Assembly (NCBI GenBank): GCA_033557465.1
Contig: CM066031.1
Span: 1,065,078,444-1,065,142,443 of the forward strand
Direction of reading: 5' to 3'
Length of the DNA: 64,000 nt
From: Ichthyophis bannanicus
Taxonomy: Eukaryota > Chordata > Amphibia > Gymnophiona > Ichthyophiidae
Shown here: in pieces, positions 23,818 through 35,227 of the stretch
How the letters are laid out: every line of letters begins with the position of its first letter
Numbering within the stretch: the first letter of the stretch is position 1
Made by a program: the position numbers and the translations under genes
Notes under the pieces: generated by a model
The model's database searches: none
What the model was told of the DNA's origin: nothing
Seen by the model: the letters and a program-made list of their open reading frames with translations, nothing else

Positions 23818-24880
23818 ACATAAGAACATAAGATATGCCATACTGGGTCAGACGAAGGTCCATCAAGCCCAGTATCCTGTTTCCAACAGTGGCCAATCTA
23901 GGTCATAAGTACCTAGCAGTCTCCCCAAAAGACACAGGTTCCTCAATGCTTGTATTGGGTCAAGCAGTGATATCCTGTGTCCCTTTTAATAATGGGTTAT
24001 GGACCTTTTCTCCAGGAACTTGTCCAAACCTTTTTTAACCCAGCTACACTAACAGCTTTTACTACATCCTCTGGTAAATTCCAGAATTTGATTACACGTT
24101 GAGTGAAAACGTATTTTCTCTTATTAGTCTTAAATAGGTTACCCTATAGCTTCATTGCATTCCCCTAGTCTTTTGATATTCTGATGACGTAAACAATCGA
24201 TCTACATTTACCCGTTCCATTCCATTCATTAATTTATAGACCTCTATCATATCTCCCCTCAGCCGTCTCTTTTCCAGGTTGAAGAACCCTAACCTTTTAG
24301 CCTCTCTACATAGGAGTAGGAGAATTTTCCATTCCTTTCCTTATGATACCTAGCATTCTATTTGCTCTCTTGGCTGCCACTGCACACTGTGCAGAGAGTT
24401 TTAACATGTTATCCACAATGATACCTAAATCTTTTTCCTGGGTGGTGATTCCCGATGTGGAACCTTGCATCGTGTTCTTCCCTAGATGCATAACTTTGCA
24501 CTTGTCCACATTAAATTTCATCTGCCATTTGGATGCCCAGTCTTCCAATTTATCAAGATTCTCTTGCAATTTTCCACAATCCTCTTGAGTTTTAACAATT
24601 TTAAATAGTTTTGTGTCATCTGCAAATTTGATAACCTCGTTCATTATTCCCTTTTCCAGGTCATTTATGAATATGTCAAAAAGCAGCGGACCCAGCACAG
24701 ATCCCTGGGGGTACTCCACTCTTCATCTTTTTCCATTGGGAAAATTGTCCATTTAGCCCTACCTTCTGCTTTCTATCTTTTAACCAGTTCCTGATCCACA
24801 ATAGTACACTGCCTCCTATCCCATGACCCTTTAGTTTTGCCAAAAGTCTCTGATGAGGGACCTTGTCAAAGGCACTATAT
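23818..24880 (-). mobile_element. CR1-clade LINE, 5'-truncated (copy CR1-H)
   Basis: Its 3' end (plus-strand ATAAGAACATAAGATATGCC, then ACTGGGTCAGACGAAGG) is the end family shared with the CR1 finishing at 40210 and the fragment at 61660-61795. The RT domain lies at 24306-24880 and the C-terminal blocks at 23900-24300. It is truncated near 24880. Confidence 0.85.
24306..24880 (-). pseudogene. CR1 reverse transcriptase relic
   Basis: Upstream part (24676-24880): 'FDKVPHQRLLAKLKGHGIGG', 'WIRNWLKDRKQKVGLNGQF'. Downstream part (24306-24719): '[20 protein letters not shown]' followed by 'VIKFADDTKLFK' (catalytic FADD), 'KLEDWASKWQMKFNVDKCK' and 'CAVAAKRANRMLGIIRKGM'. The two parts are in different frames, meeting at the GVPQGS motif, so one small indel separates them. 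The domain order and the FADD variant are typical of CR1-clade LINEs. Confidence 0.85.
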
Positions 24881-26101
24881 AATAAGTGTGCTGAGGAGCC
24901 GGGGTAGCATGAGGCCACTGACCAAAGGAGAACTGAGGGTTTCCTCAATTCTGGGAGAAGATTTTGAGGACAACCTGAGAGCTGGATCCAGGAAGGGAAG
25001 AGGTGACTGCTGCCTGAGTCAGAGTCCAGTCTCCAGCAACTCTGCTTCTCCCAAGTAGTGAAGAAGAGTTCTTCAGCTTAAGGGGAAAATATGATAAATG
25101 GACTGTGGAATTTAATCATTTATATTCTGGGAGCTATTCTTAATTTCTAGATGGCCCTCTGTTTAAAAGACGAAGCAAACTTTATTGGTCAGAACGAAAC
25201 CTGGTCTTGCTGCACTTTGAAAATTGACTGGAAGAAGAATAAGTGACCCCAGGGGCCAATGGTCTTCCAGTCTGTCTAATCCCAATCCCAAGAATCCTCA
25301 ATCCCAGGGGTGGTGGCCCTTCACAAGCTAGTGTTATCTCCATGAAGTATGTCCCAGAGGTCTCCCCATGGAGACTTCCAACCTAGTGAAGTAGCACAGA
25401 CTGTGTGGGCTAGATAAATCAGCTACCCATCACAGACATACACAGGGGTATGGGTGTGTAACTGGGTGCATGATATGGCATAACTCCCACCAGGGCAGAG
25501 CATGTAAGCAATGTTCACTAATCTGAAGTACACATCTGGGATCCTAGCGTGTTATGACATGATGATCTGAATTCTCACTTTACATCATATGTTAACTGGT
25601 TAAATGGGATTATAAAAGGTGCATTGTGGCATATCATCTCATAAACGTCAGGGCAATGCTATTCCATTCTACAGTGCCCGTCACTGGCTTACCATGTTTT
25701 ATAAATATACAGCACGGTGGAAATTTCAATCTTGATCCTATTATGGCTGGGCACAAAGCCACCATATTGTTTTAGTTATGCAAAAATACATCCAAAAAAG
25801 ATGTGGCAACAACAGAATCCTATTGAGGGCAGACTGTAGCAAGCACCAGAACGTCTTCTAGCTAAACAGTAGAAACAGAAACGAAACGCACCCTGCTCTA
25901 AGGGGCTACACTTATCTGTCAATTGCTCTTTAAGGGCCCTATCCAATAACACAATCAGAATGTCTACAAAACATGAATCCAGGCTCGATCTGAAAAAGAT
26001 TAGGCAATCTTCTTGGAAAAGCTAGGAAAGGTAGACTGATCAGGTAATGTGAACATTTTCACAACGGTCAGAGCATGGGGGTAGTTTGGGCGGGGGTGGG
26101 G
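24881..26101. other. No gene recognised
   Basis: 1.2 kb with no convincing frame, repeat or RNA gene. Confidence 0.45.
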
Positions 26102-26385
26102 TATTGCCCCCCAAATGAGTTGTCCTGACAATGGCTGTGACTCTTGTTTGCCACAGGAAATCGGATCCCCACAGGCAGACAAGCATCATGGCCATCATCA
26201 TGGCAACTCATTTGGGGGGACAATGCCTGCCGGCAGAAGAGAAGGGAATTGCGGCAAAGTCCCCTTCTATCTGTCCGCGGGAGATCGGATCCCCCACGGG
26301 CAGATGAAAAGGAGATCGTGGTAAAGTCTCCTTCTCTTCTGCCTTGGGAGAGCAGATCCCCTTCATGGCCATTGCTGTGGCAACA
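26102..26385. repeat. Complex inverted-repeat block
   Basis: TATTGCCCCCCAAATGAGTTG at 26102-26122 is inverted at about 26203-26225 (CAACTCATTTGGGGGGACAA). A second module contains ATCTGTCCGCGGG facing CCCACGGGCAGAT around 26269-26306 and two direct GTAAAGTC/GCAAAGTC copies. No terminal duplication; non-coding. Confidence 0.6.
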
Positions 26386-26605
26386 CACACAGGTACCCTC
26401 CCTCCACACAACAGACACACGCACCTCACCTCCATAATATACATTCAATCACCTCACCTTCTTACCACATTCACACATACAGGCACCTCACCTCTGCACC
26501 ACACACACAGATGTCCCATGCCCCACTCACACAAAGGCACCTACCACATCTCCTCTCACACACAGGCACACCACAGTGTACCACACACATGTACAGACAT
26601 TTAAT
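26375..26605. repeat. Degenerate CA-rich repeat
   Basis: Recurrent CACACACAGG, CACCTCACCT and CACACAGGCACC units of irregular spacing. The Thr/His/Pro-rich frame across it reflects composition only. Confidence 0.7.
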
Positions 26606-27474
26606 ATCTGAAGCTATAACTGTTTTCTGTATTTCTGTCTAAAGATGCCACACGGTATAGGCACTCTGACACTGATCTCATGAGACTTGAGAACATGAGA
26701 GCAGCTTGAGAGATAATGGAGGTGGGTGGGCGTGAGGAGTTCAGAAGCACTGGCTCTTAAGATTTTAGCCTGGCTTCTAAATCCACACAAAATTTGTTGA
26801 GTCCTGCAATAGAGGCACAGCACATTTGGAATTTGGGCACCAGCTATAGGCTGCACAAATAAAGTCCCATCACCATATGCACCTCTCTGCTAGCTGCTGC
26901 TTTTATGTTTGCTGAGCAATAACATGAGGCATGGGTCTCTCTTATCCCACATGCAGGCAACGTTGCCTCCCCCCTTGGTCTTCCCCCTTCCTCGATCTTG
27001 GTGATTCTTGTTCAGAGATGGGCTATTGGAAGAGCTAGCACTGCACCTATCAGCAGCACGGCCGCTTCTGAGCAAGTGACACTGAGATTGACAGAGGGGT
27101 ATACTATGGGGAGAGGCTGCACTGCTCGCATGTGGGATCAGAGAGGCCTGTGCATCTCATGCTACTGCTCAGCAAAGGTGAGGTAAAGTGTCACCTCCCT
27201 CCTCTATTTCTTGTGTTACACTGAATGTAGAGCCTGACTTGGGGTTTCAATTTAATTTTATCTACATATTTCTATTTGGTTTATTATAATTTATTATGTA
27301 CTGTTTTGCCTGTGTGATTGAGACCAAGTGTTCTGTTAGCATGAAGTTTCTATGTAGGATCTGTAGTAAATCTGACTTGTTCAGTTTTCTGAATAGGTGA
27401 AAAGATGTTCTAAGGCCCACTGCAAAAGTTATGGTGCTGCTCTTTTCTGGTTAGGTTTCTTATTGTGTTATTTA
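26606..27474. other. No gene recognised
   Basis: Two approximate copies of a GGGATCAGAGAGGCCTGTGC / GGGATAAGAGAGACCCATGC-type phrase in opposite orientation (near 26930 and 27133) hint at an inverted duplication of about 250 bases. Not resolved further. Confidence 0.4.
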
Positions 27475-27690
27475 TATAAACATAGAAACATGAAGACAGA
27501 AAAAGACCATATGGCCTATCTAGGCTGCCCTACCATAACTACTATAGTCTCTTTTTTCACCTTTAGAGATCTTCTGTGTTTGTCCCATGCTCTAATTCAG
27601 ATACTGTACTCATCTCCACTGCCTCCACTGGGAGACTATTCCACACATCTACCACTCTTTCCGTAAAGAAATATTACCGCATATTACTCC
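27475..27690 (-). mobile_element. CR1-clade 3' end fragment (CR1-F)
   Basis: Plus-strand ACATAGAAACATGAAGACAG then AAGACCATATGGCC is the reversed 3' end of the CR1-A/CR1-B subfamily. It continues into the C-terminal 'WNSLPVE'-type block (reversed ACTGCCTCCACTGGGAGACT, then CCACTCTTTCCGTAAAGAAA). Confidence 0.8.
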
Positions 27691-27887
27691 TGGTATGGTA
27701 GATTTGCATTATAGGTCTTCAGTGACTTTTATAGGGATTTGGGTTAGTTTGCAATCTGCCTGGTACTGGAGAGGCTGGTAATGAGGTGACACCTGAATCC
27801 GATTTTTTTTCCTTGTATGTTGAGTTCTAAGGTGAAATATCCTAGTTCTGCTCTGCACCTACTGCTGGAGGAGGGGTTTTATTGGAC

Positions 27888-28046
27888 GCAAAATAGATGT
27901 TCAAAAAGAAAAAAAAGAGAACCATAGCATGGTTTCTAATGCCAAAATAAAATGAATTATAATTTATTTTGGTGTTAGAAACTATACTGTGGTTCTCTTT
28001 TTTTTCTTGTCCCTTGGTGTGAGAGCACCTTACATCTATTTTTTGC
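27888..28046. mobile_element. Long-arm hairpin MITE
   Basis: Inner arms 27908-27949 and 27961-28006 (AGAGAACCATAGCATGG ... CTGTGGTTCTCTT; CCAAAATAAA ... TTTATTTTGG) are strongly complementary around ATGAATTAT. An outer pair, GCAAAATAGATGT and ACATCTATTTTTTGC, extends the hairpin with an unpaired insert on the right side. Confidence 0.75.
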
Positions 28047-28424
28047 AGAATATATATTTACAGGTGTCAGTTTAGGTTTTTAGCTCTAACACTGCCAGGC
28101 TAAATAACTAAACTGCTACAATTTTTGCTGCATTTTAATTATATAGCCTGGGAATATGTTGCTTTCCGTTTTTCTGGCAAAGCTGCTGAATGAGAGCCTC
28201 TGCTCCCTCTTTGAGCATCTTGGGGGCACCAGCTCATCCCTCGTCTGGTTGTTATACAGACTTCCTATCCACCTAGTATTTCTTTTAAGATCATCATAGT
28301 GAATATACAAATGAATATGCAAATATTGCCCCACCCTTTGCCACCCCCGCATCCCCCAATGAAGCAATCAAATTACGCCCATGGGTTAGAGTAATGATGC
28401 TTTTTGTTTAAGGTCATGCAAAGC

Positions 28425-28588
28425 ACTGGTTGTTCTCAACCCAATCCTTGAGTTCACTCAACGGCCTTACTTTTCCGGGTATCCACCAAGATTATGCATG
28501 GAATACAAGGTCTTTTACATATTTATTGTGGACATACTAAAAACCAGACCTATTGGGTAGAGCTCAGGGATCAGGTTATGAATCACTA
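28425..28588. mobile_element. Foldback MITE, copy 2 (diverged)
   Basis: Same architecture as 17745-17935: TTCTCAACCCAATCCTTGAG at the left, ATTATGCATGG in the middle, ATTTATTGTGGACATACT then CCAGACCTATTGGG on the right. Arms are worn. Confidence 0.6.
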
Positions 28589-30241
28589 ATTGAGAGGAGA
28601 AAATAAAAAAGCAGCCGTACATCCTTCTGTCAAATTAATAAATTAGGAAGAAAGCGGAGAGGCAATCATCTTGAGATCCTTTCTAATGTGGAAAGTGCAT
28701 CAGGCAACAGTGCCCAAAGTAGATGGGAGGTTTTGGTAAATAAGGTAACAAGAACAGTGGTGGAAGGGACCAGTGCTGTGGGTGGCAATGACTCTGAGAA
28801 CAAGGGACCTCACACATACAGGTTAAGAGTAATGGAGGCTGCTGCCATGTGCAGAAGCCAAGCAAGAAGAATGAATAAAGGTACTGAAGGCAAGATAAAG
28901 CAAGGATCGAGAGAAAAAGGGAAGCAAAGCTTTTAGAGTATTTTGGTTACAGTTTCTGTGACTGCTTTAAAAATGCCTGACATATTTAAATTTTATGTGG
29001 AATTTTAAAAAGGGTGTCCAAGTGCAATCTGGAACGTCCAGGTCAAAGCATGAAGAAAAATGCCGGGGACGTCTGTGTGTCTCCCTGAGTTTAGAAAAAG
29101 GGATGCCTCTAATGTGGACACCTGCGCCACCATCAAAACAGACATCCCCGCTACAAACAGTTGAGGTGGGGTGTCTATCTCCTGATAGTTTGCATATGGG
29201 AATGGTCCATCAGCATGGTACAACAAAAACAAGAGTTCTGGTCCCCGTCAATGTTTGTTGTCAATATAGGGAATATAGGGGATATGAGTGTACCTCCTAC
29301 TTCACACCCTCCGGATGTCTGGCTGGCAAAATGAGCACTTTTCTGATGTTTGTTCGTGCCTGGAGCAGGTCTAACCTTGGACACAGCTCAGGACATGCAG
29401 GGCAATTCTGAAAATGGATGAGGCCATCCAGGTCCTTGGGAACACCCTGGAGATGCCTACACCATGCCTCCATTTCCACTTGGATGTCCTAATGCCAGAG
29501 TTGTCTTTTCACTTGCCTTCTCAAATGTCTGCGGAGACATCTGTGCTTGGATGCCTCTATGCCCATTTTCAAACATCCAAAGCACAAATAGGTCTTCTAA
29601 AATAACCACCTTCGAGATCAATCCTAGAAGGGGCACATCTGGGCCGTTTGGATGGCCCTGACCAGGATGGGTCCATTAGGACCAGATTATGAACCATGGG
29701 AGCAACATGCTCCCACGGGTGCAGGATCAAGCCCTGGGAGAAGGCCCAGCTGCGTCTGCATCACCATGGGGAAATCTTCCCCATGGCAAAACCAGCCCGC
29801 TGCCTGCCGAGACCCCAATTACCCGCTGCCCGACCTCCGACAGGGGGGGCAGCCAGGGCAATGAGTGAGTAGCTGGGACCCACTTTTCATGCCTCTGTTG
29901 CCATGGGGGAGAGCCTGGCCTTTTGATCCAGAGGGAGGGGGCCAGTGCTTATTCAACTTCCGAGGTGGAATACTCTGGCTGTCTCCCCGGTGCTCCTAGG
30001 ACATATAGGGCCGTGAGCAGAATCGGTCCTGCCCCCATCCCTCCCATTTCCCGCCACCATGCCGCCCCTGTCCTCCGCTGCATGCACAGTAGTTCTGTGC
30101 ATGTGTGGGGGGGGGGGGGGAATGGCAGGCAGAATATGGTGAATACGCCTTATAGCATCGGGGCCTTAGTGTTTTTTTTCTATTTAAAAAAAAAATTAAT
30201 TCCTTGCACTCAAGTGCTGTTATAAAAACAGAAGTAGCATT
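28589..30241. other. No gene recognised; GC-rich and GGACGTCC-type repeat DNA
   Basis: 28990-29630 contains repeated GTCCAGG / GACGTC / CATCCAAA-type phrases that look like an old dispersed repeat. 29640-30115 is GC-rich with a G-run at 30107-30120. Frames here (for example 28995-29411) have no domain. Confidence 0.4.
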
Positions 30242-30475
30242 GGAGTGGAGGAGTGGCCTAATGATTAGAGCACTGGCTTGGGAACTAAGAGACCAGAGTT
30301 CAATTCTCACTAGCACTCCTTGTGGCCTTGGGCAAGTCACTTAACACTCCATTGCCTCAGAAAAATCCAAGTTGTTAATGTCCCTGTTTAATATACATTA
30401 CCAAGTTTAAGTTACTGTTTTGACTAAAATGATAAAGTGGTATAAAAAAAACCCTGTTAAATAAATAAATAACCT
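30242..30475 (+). mobile_element. tRNA-headed CORE-type SINE (SINE-2, older variant)
   Basis: GGAGTGGCCTAATGATTAGAG gives a box A-like segment and GAGTTCAATTC a box B-like segment. It is followed by CTTGTGGCCTTGGGCAAGTC and ACTTAACACTCCATTGCCTC, which match the CORE region of MIR-type SINEs. The tail is a TAAATAAATAAAT repeat. It lacks the extra GGAAGGACTGGGG block present in SINE-1 and SINE-3. Confidence 0.8.
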
Positions 30476-31639
30476 TAAAGCAGACTACAATCTGCTCAGA
30501 TTTGCAAATTCCCACCCATCTGACTCCAGATTTGGATCATATTACTCACCTTGCTGAACACAGTGTATTCCTGGCTTCAATGATCATCATCAAATGATCT
30601 GGAATAATATGCCAAGATATCAGCAAAAACAGGAGGAAATTCCTAGATTAATGGAGTTTTCTTCTTTAAATTTATATTGTCTCATTTTCAAAATATAATA
30701 TATGAGCTAAGTAGGCTGAGAGGAATTTAATTTGGCTGGGAAATATTTGTCAGCCTACTGGATTACATCCCTAAAGACTTAATCTAAGGTTGAGTAATTC
30801 ATGCACCAGGGATATGCTGTAATGTCTTTGTAGATTAGTGCCTTATGTCTCAATGTTATTATGATGAGGAACATTTTCCATGACTTTTCTTGATTTTAAA
30901 GCTTTATGATGTCACATTACTGTTCTTGAAACACGTGAATGACATCAGAAAAAGTCTTGTCAGCCAACTCCATTGCACATTCATCCAGTAATAAATATGG
31001 TGACATTTTAAGATGAAATCCTGGAACTAGGCTCCTAGAACTAGCTATTTTCACAACCACATATATAACTACAGTTAGAACAAGTTAAATACCCCTGAGC
31101 ATCACTGAATTACACATTCCAGTTGATTGACTATACAAAAAAAAAACCAGGATTCTCTGAACCAGTTCCGCTCCCCTTTTGATTTTAGCCAAAACACACT
31201 TAAAAAGGTATATTTTAGAAAAAAAAGGTGAAGATTGGAATTGAAAGTTCGAGGGTGCAGTATTTTTAGGAAAGACTCTGCTAAACAGAGCCTTTTCTAA
31301 AATACAAAAATGGTTCAGCAGTGCACATGTATGTGCCCATATGTGAAGATGAACGAGCCATTTTATAAATTGACATGTCACAAAAATCAGAGGCAACTTG
31401 TCATCTTCCTCATGTTAAGTGCTGACACTTATCCAAGCAGGATGTTTTTTCGCGGCTTGCATGTGGAAGCGCTGGCACTTACACATGTAGCTTGCCCATG
31501 GAGGCTGCAATTTCTATCAAAGCAAAATTTGGAGGGAGAAACAAACAAGAGGGAGGAATTAAGAAAGATAACCTTCTTAATCTCTGCTGTAAAAGGCTGG
31601 CCAAAACCACACACTTTTTACAAACCTACATGTACTTTG
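30476..31639. other. No gene recognised
   Basis: AT-rich DNA without a frame, repeat or RNA gene that I can support. Confidence 0.45.
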
Positions 31640-31689
31640 GAGCAACTGTAAATCCCCACATGGACAATTTTGGTCATATAAAATTCTTT

Positions 31690-32640
31690 GCTTCGGTCTT
31701 TATTGAGGAAGATGTAGGGATGTTGCCCATGACTGAAGTGGTATTTAAAGTTGATGCCGCAGAAGAATTAAAAGAAATAAATCGATACACCGGGAAGATG
31801 CATTACAGCTATTTGATAAACTGAAGAATAGCAAATCACCAGGACCAGATGGTATACATCCAAGAGTGTTGAGAGAACTGAAATATGAGATTGCAGATCT
31901 ACTATTAGTCATCTGTGAACTATCATTAAAATCATCTGTAATATCTGAAGATTGGAAGATGCCAATGTAATGCCAGTTTTTAAAAAGAGTTCCAGGGATG
32001 ATCTGGGAAACTACAGAAAGTGAGCCTGATGTCAGTACAAAATTATTGAACATGTCATTGCTTAATGGGAGACAGCCAACATGGCTTTAGCCAAGGAAGG
32101 TCATGTCTTACTTGTAAGGGTAGGGTCCTTTTTCCTTCCCAGCACTTATATCACTTACCCTGGGACATCCGTTAATCCTCTGGGTCGAGGAATCCGTATA
32201 TATGTTTTTGATACTGTATAAAAGATAGACTGCACTTCTAATGTACGGAATAAACTTACATGCTACTTATGTGTGAGTGTGTGTGTGTGTTTGTTCTCCT
32301 GGGATCCCAGACAGAGAAGGTAAGTTAATTCCTCGACCCAGAGGATTAACGGACGTCCCAGGGTAAGTGATATAAGTGCTGGGAAGGAAAAAGGACCCTA
32401 CCCTTACATAACTCATCTGTTGTTTTTTTGAAGGTGTAAAGAAACAGGTAGACAAAAGGTGAGCCGGTTCATATAGTGTATCTGGATTTTCAGAAATCCT
32501 TTGAAAAGGTCCCTCATGAGAGACATGACGAAACTAAAAAGTCATGGGAAAGCAGGAAGTGTACTACTATGGATCAGGAACTGGTTAAAAGATAGAAAGC
32601 AGAGGGTAGGGTTAAATGGCCAATTTTCCCAATGGAGAAA
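31690..32640 (+). pseudogene. CR1-C reverse transcriptase, N-terminal part
   Basis: Degenerate reading of RT blocks 0-A, including 'SKSPGPDGIHPRVLREL', 'SEDWKMANVMPVFKKSS' (across an indel), a 'NYR' motif and, after the foldback insertion, 'VYLDFQKSFEKVPHER' (block A, with Ser in place of the usual aromatic/Ala neighbour). Several stops. The continuing GVPQGS block lies beyond the DIRS at 38317. Confidence 0.75.
32113..32408. mobile_element. 296-bp foldback element with TG...CA ends, TATA-like and AATAAA signals
   Basis: TGTAAGGGTAGGGTCC...GGGTCGAGGAAT (32113-32196) and its complement (about 32326-32408) are nearly perfect 81-83 bp arms. The only difference I see is GGGACATCC versus GGGACGTCC. 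The 130-base loop contains GTATAAAAGATAG (about 32212) and AATAAA (32249-32254), then a TG repeat. Flanks TTACT/TAACT could be an imperfect 5-bp duplication. It could be a foldback transposon or a solo LTR with extended palindromic ends. Confidence 0.7.
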
Positions 32641-32691
32641 GCATAGTTACTCACCTGTAACAGGTGATCTCTGGAAACAGCAGAAATTTAG

Positions 32692-32845
32692 TCTTCACAT
32701 ATGGCTATCGTCAGTACCGACGGAGCCTGCACAGGAATGCTCCCCAGCGTCCAATTAGAAAGCTTTTGGGAGCATCCCACAGCACCTGCGTGCTGCCTTC
32801 CTGGCTTTCCCAACTGCCTCTCTCCAGTTGAGTTTAAAGCTGAGA
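32692..32845. repeat. DIRS-1 left inverted terminal repeat
   Basis: TAGTCTTCACATATGG, then AATTAGAAAGCTTTTGGGAG and CATCCCACAGCACCTGC, matching the complement of 38150-38297. Differences cluster at CpG sites. The outermost 51 bases (32641-32691) differ from the other end and are represented separately in the internal complementary region. Confidence 0.85.
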
Positions 32846-32915
32846 CAAAGAGAGAGAGAGGGAAAGAGAAAGAGATAGATAGAGAGATACAACTCCTAGG
32901 GGAGGTGGGTGGGTT

Positions 32916-33012
32916 GTGAAGACTAAATTCCTGCTGTTCCCGGAGATCACCTGTTACAGGTGAGTAACTATGCTATCTCCAGGAATAAGCAGGAATGTAG
33001 TCTTCACAAATG
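32916..33012. repeat. DIRS-1 internal complementary region
   Basis: The left half (to 32973) is the complement of the element's left end, finishing GTGAGTAACTATGC. The right half (from 32974, TATCTCCAGGAATAAGCAGG) is the complement of its right end. Together they equal the junction that would form if the two ends were joined in a circle. This is the diagnostic feature of DIRS-type elements. Confidence 0.9.
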
Positions 33013-33131
33013 GGGACTCCCTAGCTTTAGATGCCAGGGAGAGACCCCAGAAGTTGTGTGTACCTGTGAAAGGGCTCCACTTCCCCCCATGGATCTCTGG
33101 CATCCAACCAGGGATGGCGGGTAGGAGTTGA

Positions 33132-34170
33132 CTAGGTATGGAACAGGTGTTGGAGAACAGCCTGACCAAACGAGGTATCCCGGTGGGAGTCCTTGTCCAA
33201 GCAGTAATGGGCTGTGAAGGTATGAACCGAGGCCCAAATGGCTGCTCGACAGATGCCATCGATAGACACAGAGTGCAGATGAGCCATTGAAGCTGCCATG
33301 GCTCTCACATTGTGAGCTGTGACATGGCCCTCCAGAGGAAGATTCTTACTCTGATAGGCGAAGGGAATACACTGTGCAATCCAGTTGGACAGTGTTCTCT
33401 TGGAGACTGGAAGTCCCAAATGAGAAGGATCAAAAGCAACAAAGAGTTGAGAGGACTTTCTATGTTTCTGTGTCCTTTGTAAGTAAAAAGCAAGTGCTCT
33501 TTTACAGTCCAAAGTATGAAGATTCCTTTCTGCATATGATGCATGAGGCCTTGGAAAAAACACAGGCAGGTAGACCGCTTGGTTAAGATGAAAAGGGGAG
33601 ACCACCTTTGGCATAAAGTGTGGATGAGTCCTAAGGACTACCTTGTCGTGATGGAACCTTGTATAAGGAGGGTCAGCCACTAGTGCCTGCAACTCACTAA
33701 TGCAACGTGCTGATGTGATTGCAATGAGAAAGATAACTTTTCAAGAAAGGAATTTCAACGAAGCAGTAGCCAAGGGTTCGAAAGGTGGCTTCATAAGCTG
33801 GTCAAGAACCAGGTTTAAGTCCCATGCCACAGGTGGCGGCCTAATGGGAGGCTTAGTTAGTAGGAGGCCTCTCATAAATCTTGCTATAAGAGGATGGGAG
33901 GAAACAGGCTGTCAATTTAAAGGCTTAAAAGAAGCCGCAATAGCACTTAAATGGACTTTTACTGAGTTAGTTTTAAGTCCTGCACTTGATAAATGAAGGA
34001 GATACTCCAGTAATGATTCCAGAGGTATTGCAAGGGGGTTAAGACCCTTCTGCAAGCATCATATGGTAAACCTGTTCCACTTGAAAGCATAAGATCGTCT
34101 TGTGGAAAGTTTTCTAGAAGCATAAAGGATATCCTTTACCTGCTGAGGAAGGTTAAGATCTTGAAGATTT
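33132..34170 (-). pseudogene. DIRS-1 tyrosine recombinase relic
   Basis: Would integrate the circular DNA copy. The open part at 33132-33692 contains 'HNVRAMAASMAH' (catalytic His-x-x-Arg) and 'SVHTFTAHYCLD' (catalytic Tyr). Just upstream, around 33695-33740, the frame gives 'SARCISELQAL', the first catalytic Arg box. The N-terminal start ('SRKLSTRRSYAFKWNRF') is read at about 34060-34130. Stops and a frameshift lie between 33740 and 34060. All four RHRY catalytic positions appear retained, although the gene is not translatable. Confidence 0.85.
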
Positions 34171-35227
34171 AGGCCTTCAGCAACCAAGCCCTGAGATGCA
34201 CTGATTGGGGATTGGGATGCCATAACATTCCCTCCTCCTGAGACAGGAGATCTGGAGCAGACCCTAACTCCAGAGAGGGAGCTTGAGAGAGATGTAGAAG
34301 CAGAGGGTACCACACTTGCCGTGGCCAATGTGGAGCTATGAGGATCATACGGCCTCTGTTTCTCTGAAGCTTGAACAGGGTTTTGGGAATCAGGGGAATG
34401 GGTGGAAAGGCATAAAGGAAGTCTTGCCCCCAATGAAGGAGGAAAGCATCCCTGGCCTGAGAGCCCTGAGCCGGAATTCTAGAACAGAACCGGGGAAGTT
34501 TGGCATTCAACGGACTTGCAAAGAGGTCTATGTCCGGGGTTCCCCAAATTTGAAAAATCTTGGCCACCTGGTCTGCATGTAGAGACCATTCGTGTGGAAG
34601 CAGGACTCGACTGAGTCTGTCTGCCCAAGAGTTCTGGATACCTGGAAGATATACTGCCAGGAGATGAATCTGATGCTCTCTGGCGAGGGCCCATAGTCGC
34701 AAAGCTTCGTTGCAAAGTGACAGAGAGCCTGTTCCTCCCTGCTTGTTCACATAGAACATGGCTACCTGATTGTCCATGTGAATGAGGACTGTCTTGTAGC
34801 TGAGCAGAGTGTGGAACACTCGAAGAGCAAGGAAGATTGCTCTGAGCTTCAGAAGATTGATGTGTAAATGAGTCTCCTGTGGGAGTCCAGGTGTCTTGGG
34901 TGGAGAGGTTTTGCAGATGGGCTCCCCAACCCACTGGTGAAGCATCTGTTGTGAGAGTTGCTTGGGGTGAAGGTTGTTGAAATGGGGACCCCAACAACAG
35001 GTTTTGAGTGGACTGCCACCATTGGAGGGACAAAATAAGGTGATTTGTGTTTGCTATTTTGTCTGACAGGCATCCTAATGCCTAGGTCCATTGAGTGGAT
35101 AAAGTCCACTGGGCTGCTCTCATATGGAGGCGAGCATAAGGGACCACATGTATGGTGGAAGCCATGTGGCCTAGTAGTTGTAACATTTCTCGAGCAGTAA
35201 GATGCGACTTCAGCACTGCTTGAGAAG
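34169..35227 (-). pseudogene. DIRS-1 RNase H and downstream region relic
   Basis: The RNase H starts with 'LTTDASPVGWGAH' (first acidic residue) in one frame. It continues after a shift at about 34945 with 'LKLRAIFLALRVFH' (Glu position lost or replaced), 'VLIHMDNQVAMFYVNKQGG' (Asp) and 'AVYLPGIQNSWADRLSR' (final Asp). A further domain with 'DLFASPLNAKLPRF' and 'MILIAPHWPRQVWY' follows, as in other DIRS pol proteins. At least two frameshifts. Confidence 0.85.
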
